Below are positions 45,489-56,624 of a stretch of 64,000 nt of DNA, in pieces. The notes beneath the pieces are model-generated. The model was not told the origin of the DNA. It ran no database searches and was given only the letters and a program-made list of their open reading frames with translations. The translations under genes and the position numbers were made by a program. Origin of the DNA: Deefgea rivuli DSM 18356 (GTDB lineage: Bacteria; Pseudomonadota; Gammaproteobacteria; Burkholderiales; Chitinibacteraceae); assembly GCF_000620145.1 (NCBI RefSeq), contig NZ_KK211083.1, positions 264,277-328,276 of the forward strand, in the 5' to 3' direction. Positions within the stretch are counted from its first letter, which is position 1. Each line of letters begins with the position of its first letter.

Positions 45489-48400
45489 ATGGATAGACAA
45501 AGCTGGTTGAAGGGCACGTTATACCGCCCGCAGTTCGAGCAAGATAGCTGCGGCTTCGGTTTGATTGCACAAATGGACGATAAACCAAGCCATTGGCTGG
45601 TATCAACCGCAATCAATTCGCTGGCCTGTTTGACACACCGTGGTGCTGTGGCTGCCGATGGTAAATCGGGCGACGGCTGTGGTTTGCTATTCCGCTTGCC
45701 AAAAGACTTTTTGCGCGCGGTAGCGGTGGATAATGGCTACACCTTGGCGACGCAATTTACTGCGGGCTTGGTGTTCTCAAACCTGGATAAGGCAGAGTCG
45801 GCCAAATCGATTGCGAATCTCGTTGCCGCGATTGAGAGCCAAGGTCTGGTTGTTGCGGGCGTGCGCGATGTACCCGTGAATCTGGATGCTCTGGGCGCTG
45901 CCGCGATGCGTTCATTGCCAACGATCCAACAAATTTTTGTGAATTCGCCAGAGACTTTATCTGAGCTTGAGTTTGCACGTAAATTATATCAAGCACGACG
46001 TATTGCCGAGAAGGCCAATACGGGCGATGCTTCCTTCTATATACCTACACTCAACCCCTACGTCATGTCGTATAAGGGTTTGGTTACGCCAGACAATCTG
46101 CCGGTATTCTACCTCGACTTAAAAGACGAGCGTTTTGCTTCGAGTATGGCGGTGTATCACCAACGTTTCTCGACCAATACCTGGCCACAATGGAAATTGG
46201 CGCAGCCTTTCCGCTTCCTCGCGCACAACGGTGAAATCAACACGCTGACGGGTAACCGCGCTTGGGCGCGTGCTCGCGAAGCGATCATGAATAGCCCAGA
46301 GCTAGATATGGATGCGATTCGTCCCATCGTGCAAACCAACGGTTCAGACTCGATGAGTATGGACAATATGTTGGAAAGCTTGGTGCTTGGCGGCGTCGAT
46401 GTCTTCCGCGCTTTCCGTTTGATGGTGCCACCGGCTTGGCAAAACGTCGATACCAATGATCGCGATTTACGCGCGTTCTACGAGTACAACTCCCTGCATA
46501 TGGAACCATGGGATGGCCCGGCGGGTATCGTTTGGGCGGCTGGCGATTACGCTGGTTGTGCGCTCGACCGTAACGGCTTGCGCCCAGCGCGTTATGTCAT
46601 CACCAAAGATCGTCATATCACCATCGCGTCGGAAATCGGCGTGTGGGGCTATGCGCCGACCGAAGTGGTCAAAAAAGGCCGCGTGAAGCCAGGTCAAATC
46701 GTTGCGGTTGATTTTAAAACCGGCGAATTTATCGAATCTGAAACGATTGATAACAAGCTCAAACAGGCGCAACCGTACCGCGCTTGGCTGAAAGAAAACG
46801 CCAATCATTTGGAAATGGCCGCTGACAATAGTCCACTCGAAGAGATGGACAAAGCGACCTTGCTGACCTACCAAAAGCAATTCCAATTGACGTTCGAAGA
46901 ACGCGATCAAATCTTGCGTGTATTGGCCAATGATGGCCAAGAAGCCATCGGTTCGATGGGCGACGATACGCCAATGGCGGTGTTGTCAGAAAAAGTGCGT
47001 TCACCGTACGAATATCTGCGCCAGCAATTTGCGCAAGTAACAAACCCACCGATCGATCCGATTCGTGAAGCGATTGTGATGTCGCTGAACACTTGCTTTG
47101 GCCCTGAGCGTAATCTGTTTGAAGACAACGCCAGCCACGCTAAACGCATGGAAGTTAGCTCGCCGGTGTTGTCGACCGACAAATTCGCCGTATTGATCAG
47201 CCAAACTGACCCTGATTTCAAAGCAACGCATTTCGATTTAGCGTTTGAAGGCACAAGCCTGCAAGCGGCGATTGAAAAGCTGCAAGCTGATGTACTCGCT
47301 AGCGTGCGTAACGACGGCACAGTGATTATCGTGTTGTCGGACAAAAACATCGCCAAAGGTCGCTTGCCGATTCCAGCTTTGTTCGCGGTCGGCGCGGTGC
47401 ATCACGGCCTGATTAACGCAGGCTTGCGTTGCCAAACTAATATCATTGTTGAAACTGCAACTACACGTGATCCGCATCATTTCGCTTGTTTGATCGGCTA
47501 CGGCGCCACGGCGATTGTTCCGTACTTGGCCTACCAAACGATCAAAGAATTGGTTGAGATTGGCCAAGTTGATGGCACGCTCGAAAAAGCGGCGAATAAC
47601 TTCCGCAAGGGTATCAATAAAGGCTTGATGAAAATCTTGTCGAAAATGGGTATCTCAACAGTGGCGTCGTATCGCGGTTCGCAATTGTTTGAAGGCGTCG
47701 GTATCGGCGAAGAAGTCATCGATTTGTGCCTAACTGGCACCGTATCGCGGATTTCTGGTGCGAACTTCGCTGATTTTGAAGCGGATCAGCTCAAACTGAA
47801 TAAGTTTGCGTTCAACCCAATGCGTCCATTGGCGCAAGGCGGTTTGCTGAAATACGTGTTTGGCGAGGAATACCACGCTTACAATCCAGACGTGGTGATG
47901 GCGCTGCAAAAGGCCGTGCAAAACGGCGATTACAAAGCCTACGGCAAATACGCAGAGCTAGTGAACAAACGCCCAGTTGCGATGTTACGCGATTTGATGG
48001 CTTTGCAAATTGATCCAGCAAAATCGATTTCAATCGACGAAGTGGAGCCGCTAGAAAAAATCGTTAAACGTTTTGACTCAGCCGGTATGTCGCTTGGTGC
48101 ACTCAGCCCAGAAGCGCATGAAGCGTTGGCAGAAGGCATGCATCGCCTTGGCGCTCGCTCGAACTCGGGTGAGGGTGGCGAAGACGAAGCGCGTTACGGC
48201 ACGCCGAAAATGTCGAAAATCAAGCAAGTGGCATCAGGTCGTTTTGGTGTAACGCCGCACTACTTGGTGAATGCTGAAGTCTTGCAAATTAAAGTGGCAC
48301 AAGGTGCAAAACCGGGTGAAGGCGGCCAATTGCCGGGCGATAAAGTATCGCCGCTGATCGCGAAATTGCGTCACAGCAAGCCGGGCATTAGTTTGATTTC

Positions 48401-49931
48401 ACCGCCACCGCATCACGATATTTATTCGATTGAAGATTTGGCGCAGCTGATTTTTGACTTGAAACAAGTCAACCCAGAAGCTTTGGTTTCAGTGAAATTG
48501 GTTGCCGAGCCGGGCGTCGGTACGATTGCGGCGGGTGTGGCAAAAGCCTACGCTGATTTGATCACGATCTCGGGGTATGACGGCGGAACCGCTGCATCAC
48601 CGCTGGCTTCAGTCAAATACGCTGGTTCGCCGTTTGAACTCGGTTTGACCGAAGCACAGCAAGTCTTGCGTGCGAACGGTTTACGTGGGCGTGTTCGCGT
48701 GCAAGCTGATGGTGGTTTGAAAACGGGTCTGGACGTGGTGAAAGCCGCGATCATGGGCGCGGAAAGTTTTGGTTTTGGTACTGGCCCGATGGTCGCTTTG
48801 GGTTGCAAATTCCTACGGATTTGCCACTTGAATAACTGCGCGACGGGCGTGGCGACGCAAGAAATCAAATTGCGTAGCAAGTTCTTTATCGGCTTGCCAG
48901 AAATGGTCGTGAATTACTTCACTTTCATTGCGCAAGAAACGCGTGAATTGATGGCGGCACTCGGTGTGCGCACGTTTGAAGAATTGATCGGCCGCACTGA
49001 AATGCTCGGCTTGATTGAAGGCGCGACTGAGAAACAGCAAAAACTCGCACTTGGCGCATTGCTGAGCCAAGGTACAACGCCAGATTCAGAAGCCCGTTTC
49101 TGCGTGGAAGCGCGTAACCCAAGTTTCGACAAGGGTGAATTGGCCGAAGAAATGGTCAAAGACGCACTCGCTGGCATTAAAGCGAAAACGTCACAACGTT
49201 TTGAATACAATGTGCGTAATATTCATCGTTCAATCGGTGCGCGTTTGTCGGGCGAAATCGCCAAAGCGCACGGCGCTGCGGGCTTGCCAGATGGCACTTT
49301 GCACTTGAAATTGCACGGTTCAGCGGGTCAATCCTTCGGCGTATGGAATGCCAAAGGTTTGACGCTGGAATTGGCGGGTGACGCCAATGACTACGTCGGC
49401 AAAGGCATGAATGGCGGCCAAGTGATTATCTATCCACCCGTGGGTAGTGAATTTGCTTCGAGCGATGCGGTGATTGCCGGTAACACGTGTCTATACGGCG
49501 CAACGGGTGGTGAGTTGTTTGCTGCGGGTATGGCCGGCGAGCGTTTCGCGGTGCGTAACTCGGGTGCGACAGCGGTGATTGAAGGCGTTGGCGATCACGG
49601 TTGTGAATACATGACGGGCGGCTGCGTGGTGGTGCTCGGTGAAACGGGTTACAACTTTGGCGCGGGGATGACCGGTGGTTTTGCGCTGGTTTACGATCCT
49701 AAGCAAAAATTCGCGTATCGCTACAACAATGAATTGATTGATACCAATCTGATCAATGGCGAAGCCTACGGCGCGATTCGTGCGTTCTTGAAAGACAAAA
49801 TCACTGCGCATGTGGCATTGACGGGCTCGAGCAAGGGCACTGAATTGTTGGCCAACTTTGATGAAGCCGTGGATTACTTCTGGTTGGTGAAACCAAAAGT
49901 CGCCAAATTGGATGCTTTGTTGAAAGATTGA
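45489..49931 (+). CDS. gltB: Glutamate synthase large subunit, second (E. coli-like) copy
   Basis: The 1480-residue protein is read from the ATG at 45489 after an AAGGGTG site. After a propeptide of about 20 residues the amidotransferase Cys21 lies in 'QFEQDSCGFGLIAQ', the E. coli GltB form. 'HRGAVAADGKSGDGCGLLFR', the FMN domain '[20 protein letters not shown]' and the 3Fe-4S ligands in 'CHLNNCATGVATQ' are intact, as is the C-terminal beta-helix. The catalytic parts agree with the first copy but the N terminus and inter-domain lengths differ, pointing to distinct lineages rather than a recent duplication. A 143-base gap with half a palindrome separates it from its gltD. Confidence 0.96.
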   Translation: MDRQSWLKGTLYRPQFEQDSCGFGLIAQMDDKPSHWLVSTAINSLACLTHRGAVAADGKSGDGCGLLFRLPKDFLRAVAVDNGYTLATQFTAGLVFSNLDKAESAKSIANLVAAIESQGLVVAGVRDVPVNLDALGAAAMRSLPTIQQIFVNSPETLSELEFARKLYQARRIAEKANTGDASFYIPTLNPYVMSYKGLVTPDNLPVFYLDLKDERFASSMAVYHQRFSTNTWPQWKLAQPFRFLAHNGEINTLTGNRAWARAREAIMNSPELDMDAIRPIVQTNGSDSMSMDNMLESLVLGGVDVFRAFRLMVPPAWQNVDTNDRDLRAFYEYNSLHMEPWDGPAGIVWAAGDYAGCALDRNGLRPARYVITKDRHITIASEIGVWGYAPTEVVKKGRVKPGQIVAVDFKTGEFIESETIDNKLKQAQPYRAWLKENANHLEMAADNSPLEEMDKATLLTYQKQFQLTFEERDQILRVLANDGQEAIGSMGDDTPMAVLSEKVRSPYEYLRQQFAQVTNPPIDPIREAIVMSLNTCFGPERNLFEDNASHAKRMEVSSPVLSTDKFAVLISQTDPDFKATHFDLAFEGTSLQAAIEKLQADVLASVRNDGTVIIVLSDKNIAKGRLPIPALFAVGAVHHGLINAGLRCQTNIIVETATTRDPHHFACLIGYGATAIVPYLAYQTIKELVEIGQVDGTLEKAANNFRKGINKGLMKILSKMGISTVASYRGSQLFEGVGIGEEVIDLCLTGTVSRISGANFADFEADQLKLNKFAFNPMRPLAQGGLLKYVFGEEYHAYNPDVVMALQKAVQNGDYKAYGKYAELVNKRPVAMLRDLMALQIDPAKSISIDEVEPLEKIVKRFDSAGMSLGALSPEAHEALAEGMHRLGARSNSGEGGEDEARYGTPKMSKIKQVASGRFGVTPHYLVNAEVLQIKVAQGAKPGEGGQLPGDKVSPLIAKLRHSKPGISLISPPPHHDIYSIEDLAQLIFDLKQVNPEALVSVKLVAEPGVGTIAAGVAKAYADLITISGYDGGTAASPLASVKYAGSPFELGLTEAQQVLRANGLRGRVRVQADGGLKTGLDVVKAAIMGAESFGFGTGPMVALGCKFLRICHLNNCATGVATQEIKLRSKFFIGLPEMVVNYFTFIAQETRELMAALGVRTFEELIGRTEMLGLIEGATEKQQKLALGALLSQGTTPDSEARFCVEARNPSFDKGELAEEMVKDALAGIKAKTSQRFEYNVRNIHRSIGARLSGEIAKAHGAAGLPDGTLHLKLHGSAGQSFGVWNAKGLTLELAGDANDYVGKGMNGGQVIIYPPVGSEFASSDAVIAGNTCLYGATGGELFAAGMAGERFAVRNSGATAVIEGVGDHGCEYMTGGCVVVLGETGYNFGAGMTGGFALVYDPKQKFAYRYNNELIDTNLINGEAYGAIRAFLKDKITAHVALTGSSKGTELLANFDEAVDYFWLVKPKVAKLDALLKD

Positions 49932-50014
49932 ATGAAATGAGGTGTGAGGGGGGAGGCGTGAGGTGTAACAACCCGCCCCTCCTTGCACGGTAAGAGTTTA
50001 GGAAGAGATGTTAG

Positions 50015-51487
<1,473 letters not shown>

Positions 51488-51505
51488 GGCTATTGAAATG
51501 ATATT

Positions 51506-51531
51506 AAGCCTCGCGTTGCGAGGCTTTTTTT
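51506..51531 (+). terminator. Rho-independent terminator after the second gltBD
   Basis: AAGCCTCGC, GTT loop, GCGAGGCTT and a T run. Confidence 0.9.
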
Positions 51532-51607
51532 ATGGCTAGCGGTTTTTACGGTCTTTTCGCCGCTAATCAATGATCGTTCGCAGAATTTTGTCGTAGGTGG
51601 CTGGGCA

Positions 51608-52900
51608 ATGGAAAATTTGGGTTTAGGGCGTACTTTACAGCGGCAAGGTCAGCAAAAGCGGGCGATGCAAACTTTGCTCGATGGCCTCGAGCAGGTACAA
51701 GCGCAGGCGAGTGATACCGCAGGCGATGAGGCCGGATATTGGTTGGCGATTGCTGATTTAGAGCATGAAGCAGGCCAGTTCGAAACCGCTTTGGCCCTGC
51801 ATCAGCGCGCTTTTTCACTCGCCAGCAGCGATACACAGCAATGTTCTGCGCGCTTGGGGCTAGCGGCCGATTTATGGGCGATGGGCGAAGAATCAACCGC
51901 GCTCGCTTTGCAAGCACAAGCCTTGGCTTATTCGGCGCTTAATGATGATCCCGTTTTATTAGAGCAATCAGCGCGCCTGTATCAGTTGCAGCAGCAATGG
52001 GGTTTGGCGCTGCAGCAATTAGAAGCGACGCTCCGTATTTTGCCTGAGGCTGATTGCGTTGTTCTGCATTTGGCGATTTTGAATTTGTATTTGCGTCTTG
52101 AAACGACAGCGGGCTTGGCTGCTGCGATTGAAAAAGCCAGCGCAGCGCTGGCTGGCGCGGCGCATTTACACGAACCGCTGTTATTGCTATTGGCTAGAGC
52201 TAGCCAGCGTCTTGGCCGTTATTCTGTGGCTACGGCGTTCTATCAGGCTGCGATGGCGCTACAAACCGAGCAGAAAAAAACCAAAAAAAGACCGCGCCGC
52301 TTGCTGGATGTTGAATTCAAACTGCAGCAAACGACCAGCGAAATTGAAATTGATTTATTGCGACATAAAAATGCATTGCAGCATGAACAGGTTCGCCAGC
52401 TAGAAAGCGCCACTTATCGCGACACACTGACGGGTTTGCATAATCTACGTTATTTGCAAGCGCGTTGGGATGAACTCATGACGCAAGCGCATCACAGCCA
52501 AATACTAAGCGTGATGCATTTGGGTGTGGATCAATCGACGCATTTACGTGAAGTAATGGGCGATGCGGTGGCCGATGAATGTGCGCAGCGCATCGCCAAT
52601 ATCTTGCGCCGCTGCCGCCCGAGTCATGCCGAATTGGTCGCTGCGAATAATAATGAATTTAGATTGGTATGGCCGCAAGCCACATCGCAGCATGTGATGC
52701 AATTGGCGAGTGAAATCCAGCAGGCTGTGAGTGAATTGGATTGCAGCCAGTTGCCCGAAGCATTGACGGTGAGCATCGGTTGCACAGCCTATCACTCGGG
52801 CGATAGCGTTGATGTTTTGCAATTGCGCGCTGATTTGGCGCTGTATTTGGCAATGCGCCGTGGCGCGGGTGCGATTGTGTGGGAAGGGACAACAGCATGA
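51608..52900 (+). CDS. TPR protein with degenerate GGDEF domain
   Basis: The 430-residue protein has TPR-like helical repeats (about 1-225), a coiled-coil linker with 'EIEIDLLRHKNALQHEQVRQ' (about 230-268) and a GGDEF-type domain (about 270-428) that opens 'YRDTLTGLHNLRYL'. The signature GGDEF is replaced by NNNEF (347-351), the preceding Arg of the usual inhibitory site is absent, and the metal-binding aspartates are not clear. It is probably not a diguanylate cyclase; it may bind GTP or c-di-GMP or serve as a scaffold. No membrane segment or signal peptide is seen. It overlaps the next gene by four bases, so the two are cotranslated. Confidence 0.8.
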   Translation: MENLGLGRTLQRQGQQKRAMQTLLDGLEQVQAQASDTAGDEAGYWLAIADLEHEAGQFETALALHQRAFSLASSDTQQCSARLGLAADLWAMGEESTALALQAQALAYSALNDDPVLLEQSARLYQLQQQWGLALQQLEATLRILPEADCVVLHLAILNLYLRLETTAGLAAAIEKASAALAGAAHLHEPLLLLLARASQRLGRYSVATAFYQAAMALQTEQKKTKKRPRRLLDVEFKLQQTTSEIEIDLLRHKNALQHEQVRQLESATYRDTLTGLHNLRYLQARWDELMTQAHHSQILSVMHLGVDQSTHLREVMGDAVADECAQRIANILRRCRPSHAELVAANNNEFRLVWPQATSQHVMQLASEIQQAVSELDCSQLPEALTVSIGCTAYHSGDSVDVLQLRADLALYLAMRRGAGAIVWEGTTA

Positions 52901-53946
52901 GTGGCAAAGTGAATCTTGCTGAATTAGGCGGGCTTTTAGAAGCGGCGCTGCAACGCGCCGAATGCGGCTCGCCGCCGATTCCAGTGATTGCGAAGCAATG
53001 GCTGAAAGAGGTCAAGGGTGATGCGCGCTTGCAGGGCATCGCATTGGATATTTTGGCGCATGCACACCAGCATTGTAGCGAGCATCGTTTGGCGCAGGCG
53101 GCGTTTCGCGAAGCCGCCGAGCGTTATACCCAAGCGGGTTTGGTGTCGTCCAGCACGACATCGTTAATTTTGTTGGGAACATCGCATTTATTGAATAGCG
53201 AGCCTTTATTAGCGCTCGATCAATGGTCACAAGCGCTGCTCTTGGCGCGTGATGTGCAAGATTTGGCGCAGTGCGCCAAAGTGTATTTGGGCGTGGGGCA
53301 AGTTTATATCGGCTTTGGCGACGATGAAACATCGCTGCGCTACAATGAAATGGCGCTAAAGATGGCCAAAGTGTTGGGTGATACTCGCTTGGAGTGCGAG
53401 GCGTATCTGTATGTAGCCAGTGATTGCTATCGCTTGCAGCGCTATACCAACGGATTGGCTGCCATCGATTGCGCAGAGCAGCGTATGGACCCGCAAGAGA
53501 ATAAAGTCTGGGCGGCAGAAGTGGTGTATTACCGTGGGGTCATTCATGCGGGCCAAGGCCTGTACGCACAAGCCAAGCTGGAATTAGAAACTGCTTACGA
53601 ATTAAGCACGATCAATGACAATCTTTGGGGGCGTTTGCATGCGTTGGCGGCGTTGGGCGAAGTGCTGTTGCAGTTGCAAGATCAGTCTGCCGAAGCCGTG
53701 CTGTTGCAAGCTTTAGAGATGGCACAGCAGATTCAGTTAGAGCGAATTCAAGCGCGTTGCAGTACGGCCTTGATCAATTTTTATCTGCATCAAGGTCAGT
53801 TTGATGCGGCGCTACCTTTGTACGCTAGTTTGCTTGCACAGCGTAGCGAAGCTAAAGTCGGCGTGAGCGCCCGTCATCAACAGCGTATTGCGCAACTTGA
53901 AACACGTAGCCAGATTTTACAATTGCAACGCAGTACGATTGTTTAG
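52897..53946 (+). CDS. TPR-repeat protein coupled to the degenerate GGDEF gene
   Basis: The 349-residue protein starts at the ATG at 52897, in an ATGA overlap with the previous gene. It is built of TPR-like repeats, for example 'AQAAFREAAERYTQAGLVSS', 'RYNEMALKMAKVLGDTRLEC' and 'QAKLELETAYELSTINDNLW'. It ends in a short coiled coil 'HQQRIAQLETRSQILQLQRS', much like the linker that leads into GGDEF domains in related proteins, but no domain follows. It may be the truncated sister of a TPR-GGDEF protein, working with its neighbour. Function is unknown; it is probably cytosolic. Confidence 0.75.
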   Translation: MSGKVNLAELGGLLEAALQRAECGSPPIPVIAKQWLKEVKGDARLQGIALDILAHAHQHCSEHRLAQAAFREAAERYTQAGLVSSSTTSLILLGTSHLLNSEPLLALDQWSQALLLARDVQDLAQCAKVYLGVGQVYIGFGDDETSLRYNEMALKMAKVLGDTRLECEAYLYVASDCYRLQRYTNGLAAIDCAEQRMDPQENKVWAAEVVYYRGVIHAGQGLYAQAKLELETAYELSTINDNLWGRLHALAALGEVLLQLQDQSAEAVLLQALEMAQQIQLERIQARCSTALINFYLHQGQFDAALPLYASLLAQRSEAKVGVSARHQQRIAQLETRSQILQLQRSTIV

Positions 53947-53960
53947 TTTGATCGGTAAAA

Positions 53961-54009
53961 GGGTATTTGCTTGTAGGCCTTTCTATAAATGCTCTATAGG
54001 TCGATACCT
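53961..54009. repeat. Dispersed intergenic palindrome, copy 10
   Basis: GGGTATTTGCTTGTAGGCC and ATAGGTCGATACCT are the arms, around TTTCTATAAATGC. It lies 14 bases after the TPR gene stop. Confidence 0.7.
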
Positions 54010-54125
54010 GTGATTTTTTGTGAGTTAAGCTTGCTATGCGATATGCTTTTTTTCAACTAAAACCTTATTCCAGCTGGATACTTTCCCGCATAAACCGATG
54101 ACCGCCCTAGGTGTAAACTGACGGT

Positions 54126-54725
54126 ATGGAATCTCAAACTTTTCTTTCCGCTTTTATCTTACTGCTCTTGGTCACTGATCCCTTGGGCGGTATTCCGCTC
54201 TTTGTCGCGATGATGAAGAAAGTCCCGAAAGCACGGCGCTGGCGCATGATTGCGCGTGAAGTGAGCGTTGCCTTTGTCGTGCTGCTGCTGTTTATGGTGT
54301 TCGGGCAGAAATTTCTGCAAGTGATGCATTTATCGCAAACGTCTTTGGGGATTGCGGGCGGCGTGATTTTATTTCTGATCGCGCTACGTATGGTGTTTCC
54401 GCATCCGGATGGCGTGTTTGGCGATACCAGCGAAGGTGAGCCGTATATTGTGCCGCTGGCGATTCCGCTGTTGGCAGGCCCTTCGGCGTTGGCGACGGTA
54501 CTGCTCTTGGTGTCTCGCGACCCCGCACGGCTTTGGGTCTGGGTTGGCGCTTTGGCATTGACGATGGCGGTGTGCGCGCTAACTTTGGCATTTTCCGAGA
54601 AAATTAGTCACGTACTGGGTGAACAAGTCACCACCGCATTTGAGCGCTTGATGGGCTTGATTTTGACGGCGATTGCGGTGCAAATGCTGCTGGATGGGAT
54701 TCGGCAGTATTTGGCTTCGTTGTAA
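54126..54725 (+). CDS. MarC-family integral membrane protein
   Basis: The 199-residue protein has six predicted membrane helices, starting 'SAFILLLLVTDPLGGIPLFV' with the conserved Asp-Pro-x-Gly-x-x-Pro motif, and 'PLAIPLLAGPSALATVLLLV' in the second half. These are the paired MarC/YhgN signatures. Despite the name, the family is not shown to cause multidrug resistance; some members have been described as amino-acid transporters. The stop codon is part of the large inverted repeat that follows. Confidence 0.88.
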   Translation: MESQTFLSAFILLLLVTDPLGGIPLFVAMMKKVPKARRWRMIAREVSVAFVVLLLFMVFGQKFLQVMHLSQTSLGIAGGVILFLIALRMVFPHPDGVFGDTSEGEPYIVPLAIPLLAGPSALATVLLLVSRDPARLWVWVGALALTMAVCALTLAFSEKISHVLGEQVTTAFERLMGLILTAIAVQMLLDGIRQYLASL

Positions 54726-54876
54726 GAGCATGCTTTAAAAGTGCTGCGCATCCCGTGATGGCTGTTCGGGCGGAGCTCAGAATCCTCATGTACAAAACGT
54801 ACATTGCGGTTCTTGCGCTCCGGCCTCTCAGCCCTCTCAGCCCTGACGGGTGTTCGCGACTTTTAAAACATGCTCT
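54725..54876. repeat. Large inverted repeat with GTAC-5-GTAC core, copy 3
   Basis: AGAGCATGCTTTAAAAGT at the left is inverted as ACTTTTAAAACATGCTCT at the right, with a perfect core ATGTAC-AAAAC-GTACAT near 54789-54805. It begins at the marC-family stop codon, as copy 1 does at purH. It spans 152 bases and has no open frame. Confidence 0.82.
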
Positions 54877-55005
54877 AAGCTCGGCATTGAACTGAAGAAC
54901 TGTTTGATACGCCACAACTCTGGCGCTGCTTTTGGGCGCGAATCGGTAAAAATGCCCTAAACTTGTCCGCTCTGCTTATAATCGTCTCGCTAAGGAGTTT
55001 CCCTA

Positions 55006-55662
55006 ATGACGCAAAATGAACTGAAAGAAGCCGTTGGCCGCGCTGCCATTGCCTATGTGCCAGAAAATTGTATCGTTGGCGTAGGGACAGGCTCGACAGC
55101 GAATTACTTTATTGATGCTTTGGCTGAAATCAAAGGCCAAATTCAAGGTGCGGTGTCTTCATCCGAAGCCAGCGTCGCGCGCCTGAAATCGCACGGTATT
55201 CCAGTATTTGATTTAAATACCATTGATGAATTGCCGGTGTACGTCGATGGCGCGGATGAAATTAATCATCAGTTGCAAATGATTAAAGGCGGCGGTGCAG
55301 CGCTAACGCGCGAGAAAATCATCGCTGCGGTGGCTGAAAAATTCATTTGCATCTGCGATGACAGCAAATTGGTCGATGTACTGGGCAAATTTCCGCTGCC
55401 CGTCGAAGTGATTCCGATGGCGCGCTCGCATGTGGCGCGAGAAATCGTGAAATTGGGCGGTCATCCGGCTTATCGCGAAGGCGTAATCACTGATAATGGC
55501 AACATCATAATTGATGTGCATGGCCTGTCGATTAGCCAAGCGTCTGAATTAGAAACTAAGCTCAATCAAATCGTCGGTGTGGTTACCAATGGTTTGTTTG
55601 CGCATCGCCGCGCCGATGTATTGTTATTAGGTACGGCCAATGGTGTGAAAACCATTAAATAA
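55006..55662 (+). CDS. rpiA: Ribose-5-phosphate isomerase A
   Basis: The 218-residue enzyme interconverts ribose-5-phosphate and ribulose-5-phosphate in the pentose phosphate pathway. '[16 protein letters not shown]', '[20 protein letters not shown]' with the catalytic Asp and Glu, and '[19 protein letters not shown]' are the family motifs. A TAAGGAG site precedes the ATG and TATAAT at 54977 provides a -10 very close to the gene. Length is normal. Confidence 0.96.
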   Translation: MTQNELKEAVGRAAIAYVPENCIVGVGTGSTANYFIDALAEIKGQIQGAVSSSEASVARLKSHGIPVFDLNTIDELPVYVDGADEINHQLQMIKGGGAALTREKIIAAVAEKFICICDDSKLVDVLGKFPLPVEVIPMARSHVAREIVKLGGHPAYREGVITDNGNIIIDVHGLSISQASELETKLNQIVGVVTNGLFAHRRADVLLLGTANGVKTIK

Positions 55663-55765
55663 AACCCTAGCAATCTCAAATGATCGCCGTAACTTTGCAG
55701 ATGAAACAGTACTGTAATAATAAGCTGGTATTTTGCATTGATTAATACACTGGAGAAACCGTGTC

Positions 55766-56467
55766 ATGTCAGAACATATTTCAAAGCAGTTTGATGCCGA
55801 CTTAGAAGCAATTCGCTCGCAAGTGATGGGTATGGCCGGTTTGGTCGAAGAGCAAGTGCGCTTGGCGATGCAATCTTTGGCGTCCGGCGATGTTGAAATC
55901 ATCAACAAAGTGATTGAGCAAGAAGCCATCGTCAACGAAATGCACGTCAAGCTCGATGATATGTGCGTGCATATGATTGCGCGTCGTCAGCCTGCCGCAA
56001 CCGATTTGCGTATGGTGATGACGGTAATTAAATCTGTTGAAGATTTGGAAAGCATTGGCGACAAAGCCTACCGAATCTGTAAACGCGCCAAAAACATTTA
56101 TGAATCAGGCCGTTTGCAAGTGCCGCGTTTTCACGATCTAAATCACATTGCTGATTTGGCGCTGGATATGTTGAGCAATGCGCTTGATTCATTTGCGCGT
56201 ATGGATGCGGTAACGGCATCAGAAGTGATTCGTGCGGATGCGCAACTGGATCAAGAATACCAAGCGCTGCATCGCCAATTGATTACGGTGATGATGGAAG
56301 ATCCACGTTCGATCACTTTGATTTTGGATATCCTGTGGATTGCCAAAGCCATCGAGCGAATTGGTGATTTGGGCGTGAATGTGGCAGAACATGTGATTTA
56401 CTTGGTGAAAGGCCAAGATGTACGCCATAAAACGCAAGCTGAAGTGGATGCGGTTGCGTTGAAATAA
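55766..56467 (+). CDS. phoU: Phosphate transport regulator PhoU
   Basis: The 233-residue protein links the Pst transporter to the PhoR kinase and restrains phosphate uptake. It has two three-helix bundles with the repeated metal-binding pattern: 'ARRQPAATDLRMVMTVIKSV' then 'DLESIGDKAYRI' in the first, and 'SITLILDILWIAKAIERIGD' with 'LGVNVAEHVIYLV' in the second. A GGAGAAA site precedes the ATG. The pst genes are not in the window. ppx follows after a terminator, giving a phosphate/polyphosphate pair. Confidence 0.95.
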   Translation: MSEHISKQFDADLEAIRSQVMGMAGLVEEQVRLAMQSLASGDVEIINKVIEQEAIVNEMHVKLDDMCVHMIARRQPAATDLRMVMTVIKSVEDLESIGDKAYRICKRAKNIYESGRLQVPRFHDLNHIADLALDMLSNALDSFARMDAVTASEVIRADAQLDQEYQALHRQLITVMMEDPRSITLILDILWIAKAIERIGDLGVNVAEHVIYLVKGQDVRHKTQAEVDAVALK

Positions 56468-56511
56468 TTCGACAGAAGTCAGCGCTATCAGGCGTGAATG
56501 CGTTTGATTTT

Positions 56512-56549
56512 AATAAATAAAGGGTGGCATTAGTCACCCTTTATTTATT
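56512..56549. terminator. Terminator between phoU and ppx
   Basis: AATAAATAAAGGGTG and CACCCTTTATTTATT form a perfect 15-bp stem with an 8-base loop. It is AT-rich at the base and symmetrical, so it can act in both directions. Confidence 0.8.
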
Positions 56550-56624
56550 TGCGTTTGCAACAAAGCGGCGCAGCACGTATTGTTATGCCCGCAAGCTTGC
56601 GATCCCTTTTGGAGTTTTATATCA

